DNA of 6,070 nt, from positions 1 through 6,070 of the forward strand of contig CALFNJ010000332.1 of the NCBI GenBank assembly GCA_937902865.1, in the 5' to 3' direction. The translations under genes and the position numbers were made by a program. Source of the stretch: an uncultured Opitutaceae bacterium (GTDB lineage: Bacteria; Verrucomicrobiota; Verrucomicrobiia; Opitutales; Opitutaceae). Below the pieces are notes generated by a model that searched no databases, was not told the DNA's origin, and worked only from the letters and a program-made list of their open reading frames with translations. Positions 1-4,457 of this stretch are shown in pieces; the first letter of the stretch is position 1, and every line of letters begins with the position of its first letter.

Positions 1-1
1 T

Positions 2-1405
2 TTATGGCGTTCTGGCGAACAGGACGTGCGCTCTCTGCCGGGTTTCGTAGCCGATGCCACCGCCGGCGTTCAGGTGGTTGAGCGGCTGGAGGCCGTACGG
101 AAAGTTGCCGAACGGAAAACCGTAGCCGGAACTGGGGATGGACGCGAACAGGGTGTTCATCCGCAGGGGCGAGCCGGTCACGGCCTGGGTGGCGCTGAAC
201 ACGACCACATTGAAGGCGGCGGTGATGGTGCCCGCCGTGTAGCTGCCCCCGGTGCCGATCTCGATGTCGAGTCCGTTGAGATTGACCTGATGGCTGCCGC
301 CGCCGGCCGGCTCGGAAAGGACCAACTGATCGCTCGTTCCGGAACCGTCGAAGACCTGGGCGTTGAGGACCGAGCCAACCAGGAAAGTCAGTTGGTTGCT
401 GATGCCCAATTCGAGCGTGCCCTGGCTGCTGCCGCCGGGTTGGAGGCTGACGCCGATGTTGGCGTTGAGCGACACAAGATAACCCGAGCCGGTGAGCGAA
501 CCCGACCGCAAATCGAGCGCGACGGACTTGGTGCTGCCAAGCGCGTCAATCGAAGCACTGCTATCCAGAGAGAGCGTGCCGCCGGTCTGAAGCAGACCAG
601 CCGTACCATCGATGATCACCAAGCTGCTCACGTGGAGTGTGCCACTCCCACCGAGCGTGATCATGCTACTATCAGAAGCGTGAAGCGCGGATGCGGGGGG
701 CGAGAGCGAGGAATTGACCCAGAGACTCGGAGAATTGACGGAAGCTTCCGGTTCGTCGCCGACATTGAGCACGCCGCTGTCGCTCAACTGAATGGCGCCG
801 CCGCCCGTCTGGAGCGTGCCGGCATAGACATTATATACCCCAGTGCCGGCGACCGTGATGGCTGCGCCCGATCCAAGGGTGGTGTTGATGTAGCTGTTGA
901 CCACACCAGTCCCGCTCACCGCCACCGCGCCGTCGATCGTGCCGGGGCTGCCGTTGAAAAAGTCGCCGAAAAGCTGAACGAGTCCGCCGCTGACCGAAAG
1001 CGTGCCACCCGCCGTGATGTTGGGCGTGGTGATGTTGAGGGAGGAGTTCGCCGGCCCCGCAAACGAGATCGTGCCGCCGCTGCCGATGGTGGCTCCTTGC
1101 GAAACGGTGAAGGTGCTGCCCCCGCCGCCACCGATCGTGGTGCCGGTGATGGCCAAAGTCGCGGAGGACACCGACAGGACGTTCACGTTCATCGAACCCG
1201 ACACGGTCAGGACCGCACCCGGGTTGAGGTTGGCGATGGTCCCGACCCCGCTGGTCGGCGCCACTCCGCCCTGCCAATTGGATCCGAGATTCCAGTCCCC
1301 GCCGTTCGGCGCGGCGACCGAGTCCCACACGGCGTCGAGCAGCAGCCGCGGTTCAAGCGGCTCGAGCTCAAAGTCTGAAGCAGAGACTGGGTCGGGGGCG
1401 TCCAA
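2..1405 (-). CDS. LEPR-XLL motif beta-helix-like secreted/surface protein
   Basis: A 467-aa protein, complete in the window, with its TAA stop at the very left edge. The start is a TTG codon. The next in-frame stop upstream lies only 33 bp away with no ATG or GTG between, so TTG is the best choice, though no clear Shine-Dalgarno sequence precedes it. Residues 14-25 read LEPLEPRLLLDA, the N-terminal LEPR-XLL motif known from large surface or secreted proteins. The motif belongs close to the N-terminus, which supports this start. Residues 27-50 (VWD...GGDWNLGSNWQGGVAP) resemble the opening of autotransporter-like strand proteins. Residues 55-315 are Gly/Ser/Thr-rich with alternating Val/Leu, suggesting a right-handed beta-helix. 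Residues 319-363 (LQPGGSSQGTLELG followed by SDQLVLS) resemble the 'SPGNSxGTLxVxG...DxL' pattern of autotransporter-associated proteins. There is no cysteine, no conventional signal peptide, and no PEP-CTERM or LPXTG anchor. It is short for a LEPR-XLL protein. The role is probably extracellular or structural; no enzyme motif is seen. Confidence 0.8.
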   Translation of the reverse strand: MDAPDPVSASDFELEPLEPRLLLDAVWDSVAAPNGGDWNLGSNWQGGVAPTSGVGTIANLNPGAVLTVSGSMNVNVLSVSSATLAITGTTIGGGGGSTFTVSQGATIGSGGTISFAGPANSSLNITTPNITAGGTLSVSGGLVQLFGDFFNGSPGTIDGAVAVSGTGVVNSYINTTLGSGAAITVAGTGVYNVYAGTLQTGGGAIQLSDSGVLNVGDEPEASVNSPSLWVNSSLSPPASALHASDSSMITLGGSGTLHVSSLVIIDGTAGLLQTGGTLSLDSSASIDALGSTKSVALDLRSGSLTGSGYLVSLNANIGVSLQPGGSSQGTLELGISNQLTFLVGSVLNAQVFDGSGTSDQLVLSEPAGGGSHQVNLNGLDIEIGTGGSYTAGTITAAFNVVVFSATQAVTGSPLRMNTLFASIPSSGYGFPFGNFPYGLQPLNHLNAGGGIGYETRQRAHVLFARTP

Positions 1406-1413
1406 TCGCTTTG

Positions 1414-1442
1414 AAAAGATTGTTAAAAAAAGTGCCCGTCAA
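1414..1442 (-). promoter_or_regulatory. Possible promoter for the LEPR-XLL gene (weak)
   Basis: On the minus strand a good -35-like TTGACG lies at 1442-1437. At 16-17 bp spacing the -10 slot holds only ATCTTT or TCTTTT, a poor match, although the region between is A/T-rich. Transcription from it would start within a few bases of the TTG codon at 1405 and give a nearly leaderless message. That would fit the missing Shine-Dalgarno sequence. It may equally be chance. Confidence 0.2.
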
Positions 1443-1473
1443 CGCCCTTTTTTTGCAAAACGCCCGGTTTTGT

Positions 1474-1633
1474 TATCTGGAACTCAGGAAATCAGGAACG
1501 GAAACGATCCAATCCCGATCCGGGTCACGCGAAGCCGCAAAGGGCGCGAAGCTATCGGCTCTGGAACCAATAACCCGCCCACCTTGGCCGTTTTATCCGC
1601 TCTTCCGTTTCCTGACTTCCTGAGTTCCAGATA
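1474..1633. repeat. 160-bp element with ~30-bp inverted arms
   Basis: The left arm 1474-1503 begins TATCTGGAACTCAGGAA. Its reverse complement is found at 1603-1633, ending TTCCTGAGTTCCAGATA. The arms differ by one substitution and one single-base indel. The roughly 99-bp centre includes a purine-rich CACGCGAAGCCGCAAAGG-type stretch at 1526-1543. The structure resembles a dispersed intergenic palindromic element (REP- or MITE-like). It encodes nothing, and I see no target-site duplication. It lies between two divergent genes, so it could insulate or influence their promoters. Confidence 0.75.
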
Positions 1634-1721
1634 CCCTTTGATTGGCTCGGTTTCGTTAAAGCGTTCTCCCGCTTCCTGAACCAGCTTGCTCTTCGCCTGC
1701 GCTCCGCATCCGTTGTCCGCC

Positions 1722-2123
1722 ATGGAAATCCTCACCGCCTGCCTGTGCGATTCCGCCGCCGACTATAACGGCAAGCTCTGCATCCTCGGCGCGTTCGACA
1801 CCATCCAGGCCCGGCAGCTGCCGGCGGTTCACCCTTTCTGCTCCATCGCCCTCCGCTTCCTGCTCAAGGAGCCGGATGTCGGCTCCCACCAGATCCAGCT
1901 CGGCCTGATCGATCCCGACGGTCGCGACCTGCTGCCCCCCGGCAAAATCAGCATCAATTTCAACGTCCCCGGCATCCCCGAGCAGTCGTTCTTCTGTTCG
2001 AGCAACTGCGTGCTGAACCTCCAGGGCCTGGTCCTGCCGGCCGCCGCCCAGTACTCCTTCGACGTGCGGGTCGACGGCATCATCCTTTCCCGGATTCCCC
2101 TGCAGGTCGTCAAGGTCGACTAG
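1722..2123 (+). CDS. DUF6941-like conserved protein of unknown function
   Basis: A 133-aa protein starting at the ATG of 'GCCATGGAAATC'. Extending to an upstream TTG at 1686 would add 12 residues unlike the family (LFACAPHPLSA), so the ATG is preferred although no Shine-Dalgarno sequence is visible. The N-terminus MEILTACLCDSAADYNGKL, the phrase GAFDTIQARQLPAVHP, and the later strand-rich segment ending in PLQVVKVD match my recollection of DUF6941. That family is made of short, all-beta, apparently cytosolic proteins whose usual opening has the form 'CDxAxxxxGKLxxLGxFD'. There is no signal peptide, transmembrane segment or catalytic motif. It is transcribed alone, divergently from the LEPR-XLL gene and convergently with the SecA-like operon, so the context does not tie it to either. 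The function is unknown. Confidence 0.8.
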   Translation: MEILTACLCDSAADYNGKLCILGAFDTIQARQLPAVHPFCSIALRFLLKEPDVGSHQIQLGLIDPDGRDLLPPGKISINFNVPGIPEQSFFCSSNCVLNLQGLVLPAAAQYSFDVRVDGIILSRIPLQVVKVD

Positions 2124-2161
2124 CCGGCGCGGCGCGCCGCACGTCGCCGATTGCGGATCTC

Positions 2162-2432
2162 GGATTGCGGGATGCGGATTGAAGCGATCCGAAAGGTGGG
2201 GCGCGTTATCCCTAACGCGCCGGTTGCGCCCATTCAGTCCTGGAACGTAGGCAACAATTTCGGCGCGTGAAGGATAACGTGCCCCACCTTTGATTGCCGA
2301 CAACCGTATCCTGCCAGGCAGCCGGCTAAAGATATTCTTCAATCCGGTTTCACACAGAGGACACGGTGGAGACAGAGATCCGAACCGTATCCTCCGGAAA
2401 TTCCGCATCCCGCAATCCGCATCCCGCAATCC
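2162..2432. repeat. 20-bp perfect inverted repeat framing the region; 14-bp tandem repeat on the right
   Basis: GGATTGCGGGATGCGGATTG at 2162-2181 is the exact reverse complement of 2413-2432. On the right side the unit GCATCCCGCAATCC occurs twice in perfect tandem (2405-2418 and 2419-2432). On the left, related GATTGCGG and GCGGATTG fragments begin near 2149. The arms lie 231 bp apart and enclose the 100-bp palindromic element. They look like copies of one simple GCGGATTGCGGGAT-type intergenic repeat inserted in opposite orientations. Confidence 0.75.
2192..2291. repeat. 100-bp palindromic element with 31-bp inverted ends (REP/MITE-like)
   Basis: The ends are AAAGGTGGGGCGCGTTATCC (2192-2211) and GGATAACGTGCCCCACCTTT (2272-2291). 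The inverted arms run 2192-2222 and 2261-2291, matching at 28 of 31 positions. The left arm holds a smaller perfect hairpin, GGCGCGTTA / TAACGCGCC with a TCCC loop (2200-2221). The right arm carries a degenerate version of it. The 38-bp centre also has partial complementarity (GTTGC...GGCAAC). The whole element should fold into one long hairpin on either strand. The AAA-start and TTT-end around a GC-rich stem, between two convergent genes, would suit a bidirectional terminator. There is no coding capacity and no obvious target-site duplication. Confidence 0.75.
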
Positions 2433-2459
2433 TCAAGGAACGGTCACCGTTCCTTGAGG
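2431..2459 (-). terminator. Perfect 14-bp-arm hairpin over the SecA-like stop codon
   Basis: CCTCAAGGAACGGT (2431-2444) and ACCGTTCCTTGAGG (2446-2459) are exact reverse complements with one base between them. The TGA stop of the SecA-like gene (2446-2444) sits at the apex, so the last codons (Leu-Lys-Glu-Arg) form one arm. No T-run follows on the minus strand; the sequence continues into the GCGGGATGCGGATT repeats. It therefore looks more like a 3'-end-protecting or weak hairpin terminator than a classical intrinsic terminator. Confidence 0.6.
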
Positions 2460-4450
2460 CTGGCGTCCAAGCCCGACAGCGGCAGCGACTCGGTCAGCCA
2501 GCGATCGCGCTCCAGCACACCCAGGCGGCGCCGGAAATCGATGCGAGTCATGCCGCGCTGGCTCCAGGCGAAGATCCGTCCGCTCCAGGCGCGGCCGAGC
2601 TTCGGCCAGCGCACGAGCAGCCAGGCCAGGAAGCGCCGCACTCCGCGCGGCAGATACCTGACCACCAGGTCATCCTCGTAGCTCGCGAACTGGCGCACGC
2701 TTCCCGGATCACCCTGCCGCGCGCAGCGGCCGTACAGCTGGCGGTCGATGCGGCCCGCGAACGACCGCTCCGCCGCCACCACATGCAGGCCGCCCTGCTC
2801 CGCGACGCCTTCGCCCAGGCGGATGTCGGTGCCGCGTCCCGCCAGATTGGTCGCGAGCATGATCCGGCCCGCCTGGCCGGCCTCGGCCACCATCTTCGCC
2901 TCGTTCTTCAGATGAATCGCGGTCAGCAGCTCGAACTGCAGCCCCGCCGCCGTCAGCTGCGTCGCCAGGGTTTCGCTGGCGCTGACCGTGCCGCAGCCGA
3001 TCAGCACGGGACGCCCCGTGGCGTGCACGCGTTCCACTTCCTCCACCACGAGGCCCCATTTCTCCGCCGCGGTCGGCGTGAACACCGCCGGCTCCATCCG
3101 CCGCACGCAGGGCCGGTGGGTCGGTAGCACCACGATCGGCAGGTGATAGATCTGCCAAAGCTCGCGGCGATTCTCCCAGCCGGTGCCGGTCACGCCGGAG
3201 AGTTTCCGATACAGCCGGAAAAACCGCTGGAAGCTCAGGCTCGCGAGATTCTCGGAGGGCTTGGTCAGCGGCAGGCCTTCCTTCACCTCGATCGCCTGGT
3301 GCAGGCCCTGCCGCCAGCTGCGCTGCGGCGAGGGGCGGCCGGTGGTCGGATCGACGATGATGATCCTTTCGTCCTGCACCACGTAATGCTTCCCCCGCAG
3401 GTAAAACTCCCGCGCCCGGATCGCCTGCATCACGAGCTCGCTTTTCCAGCGGCGGTTGCGGAACAGGCGGGCGTGGTCTTCCGCGATTTTCTCCAGGTGC
3501 GCGCGGCCCGCGGCGGTGAGCGTGATCTCCTGAAACTTGGGTTCGGCCGTGTAGTCAGTCCCCGCGGTCAGCTCCGCGGCCGCCGCGTGCGCGGCGATCA
3601 CGGCCTCGGTCAGCAGTTCGTTTTCGCGCGGCTGGCTGATGATCAGCGGCGTGACCGCCTCGTCGATCAGCACGTGGTCGGCCTCGTCGACAATCGCGCA
3701 ATCCAGGCCCCGCTGCAGCAGCCGTTCTGCCGACACCGGCGATTCGCTCAGAAGCGAATGCAGCGCCCGGCGCCGCTCGTCCTGGAATTCGCCCAGCGCG
3801 AGCCGGTCGCGCAAAAAGTCCGCGAGGATCTCCTTGCTCGTGCCATAGACGACGTCGCGGCTGTAGTTCAGCCGGCGCAGGTCCGCCTCCATGCCGTCCT
3901 GGACGTGGCCCGCCGTCAGGCCGCAGGCGTGATAGAACGGACGCAGCCCGATCGCGTCGCGCTCCGCCAGATAGTCGTTGGCCGTGATGATGTGCAGCGG
4001 CCGTCCACTCCAGCCCGCCAGCACCGCGCCCAGGCCGATCGTGAGGGTCTTGCCTTCGCCCGTCGCCATCTCCGCCAGCCAGCCCCGGTGCAGCGCGAGC
4101 GCGCCCATGATCTGCTCGCGGTAGGGTTGCAAATTCAGGGTCCGCTTCGCCGTTTCCGCAATCAGCGCCAGCCCCGGAACGAGATCCGCCGCCGTCGCCG
4201 TGCGGCGATACTTCACCGCCTCCGCCACGATCGCCTCGCGCAGCTGCCGGTCCGACAACCCCTGGTGCACCGTCTGCGCGGCCAGCACGGCGGCGGCCTC
4301 CGCGGCCGACTGCTCCAGGAATTTTCCCCGCCGGCGCCACCAGCCGACCGCGCCCCAGAGGGTCGCCTCGAGTCCGCGGTGCAGCGTCTTCGTGTCCGGC
4401 AGGTGCGTGAGCCGGTGATCGGCGGAGGGCGTGGCCGCGGCCGTGGTCAT
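2444..4450 (-). CDS. SecA-like ATPase (accessory/paralogous, C-terminally shortened)
   Basis: A 668-aa cytosolic motor of the SecA family, which uses ATP to drive proteins through a membrane channel. The motifs run in SecA order. A Q-motif-like YREQIMGALAL lies at 110-120 and Walker A MATGEGKT at 128-135. TANDYLAERDA is at 156-166 and VYGTSKEILADFLRDRL at 201-217. Walker B VDEADHVLIDEAVTPLIIS is at 254-272. The PPXD-like region with HYVVQDERIIIVD and GLHQAIEVKEG ends near 392. SFQRFFRLYRKLSGVTGT is at 406-423, followed by ATNLAGRGTDI (533-543) and the arginine-finger region QLYGRCARQGDPGS (571-584). All catalytic residues appear intact. Only about 68 residues follow, against more than 200 in housekeeping SecA, so most of the helical scaffold, the wing domain and the CxCxSG...CH zinc tail are missing. 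It starts 4 bp after the membrane-protein stop, in the same operon. It is probably a dedicated paralogue, not the main secA. Confidence 0.88.
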   Translation of the reverse strand: MTTAAATPSADHRLTHLPDTKTLHRGLEATLWGAVGWWRRRGKFLEQSAAEAAAVLAAQTVHQGLSDRQLREAIVAEAVKYRRTATAADLVPGLALIAETAKRTLNLQPYREQIMGALALHRGWLAEMATGEGKTLTIGLGAVLAGWSGRPLHIITANDYLAERDAIGLRPFYHACGLTAGHVQDGMEADLRRLNYSRDVVYGTSKEILADFLRDRLALGEFQDERRRALHSLLSESPVSAERLLQRGLDCAIVDEADHVLIDEAVTPLIISQPRENELLTEAVIAAHAAAAELTAGTDYTAEPKFQEITLTAAGRAHLEKIAEDHARLFRNRRWKSELVMQAIRAREFYLRGKHYVVQDERIIIVDPTTGRPSPQRSWRQGLHQAIEVKEGLPLTKPSENLASLSFQRFFRLYRKLSGVTGTGWENRRELWQIYHLPIVVLPTHRPCVRRMEPAVFTPTAAEKWGLVVEEVERVHATGRPVLIGCGTVSASETLATQLTAAGLQFELLTAIHLKNEAKMVAEAGQAGRIMLATNLAGRGTDIRLGEGVAEQGGLHVVAAERSFAGRIDRQLYGRCARQGDPGSVRQFASYEDDLVVRYLPRGVRRFLAWLLVRWPKLGRAWSGRIFAWSQRGMTRIDFRRRLGVLERDRWLTESLPLSGLDASLKER

Positions 4451-4457
4451 GACCTCA
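4451..4457 (-). promoter_or_regulatory. Stop/ribosome-binding overlap coupling the two operon genes
   Basis: On the minus strand the junction reads TTCTGAGGTCATG. The TGA stop of the membrane protein overlaps a TGAGG Shine-Dalgarno-like core, and the SecA-like ATG follows after only 2 further bases. The spacing is short for an independent ribosome-binding site, so reinitiation by ribosomes finishing the upstream gene (translational coupling) is the likely mode. Confidence 0.5.

Larger units (their letters stand above)
1406..1721. other. Divergent intergenic region, repeat-bearing
   Basis: This 316-bp region separates the start of the leftward LEPR-XLL gene from the start of the rightward DUF6941-like gene, so both promoters should lie here. 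It contains A/T-rich tracts at 1424-1431 and 1448-1460, including the palindrome TTTTGCAAAA at 1451-1460, which are unusual in this GC-rich window. It also holds the large inverted-repeat element described separately. Open frames across it look like chance products of the repeat; no credible gene was found. The 88 bp before the plus-strand gene have no convincing -35/-10 pair. Confidence 0.6.
2124..2443. other. Convergent intergenic region filled with inverted repeats
   Basis: This 320-bp region lies between the stop codons of the DUF6941-like gene and the SecA-like gene. It begins with a 12-bp perfect palindrome GCGGCGCGCCGC (2129-2140), just after the DUF6941 stop. It then carries the nested repeats listed separately. 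AACCGTATCCT occurs twice (2302-2312 and 2383-2393). The leftward frame crossing the region translates repeat sequence and the antisense of the DUF6941-like gene; I do not consider it a gene. Confidence 0.65.

Noticed and set aside
26..1378. A 450-codon open frame on the plus strand
   Set aside because: It lies antisense to the LEPR-XLL gene and its product is Arg/Ala/Glu-rich with no family features; it is a GC-driven shadow.
1411..1623. Small open frames across the divergent intergenic region (plus and minus)
   Set aside because: They translate the inverted-repeat element, giving similar 'YLELRKSG' text on both strands, which is expected from a palindrome and not from a gene.
1686..1721. 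TTG start for the DUF6941-like gene adding 12 residues
   Set aside because: The ATG at 1722 begins exactly at the family-like MEILTACLCD N-terminus, and the extra residues are not hydrophobic enough to be a convincing signal peptide.
2129..2140. GC-only palindrome after the DUF6941-like stop as an intrinsic terminator
   Set aside because: There is no loop and no following T-run; short GC palindromes are expected by chance in DNA of this composition.
2192..2291. CRISPR-like or insertion-sequence reading of the repeats
   Set aside because: There are no regularly spaced repeats with unique spacers, no cas genes and no transposase; the structure is a single palindromic element.
1656..2429. A 257-codon open frame on the minus strand
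   Set aside because: Its first part translates the intergenic repeats and the rest is the antisense of the DUF6941-like gene; there is no recognisable domain.
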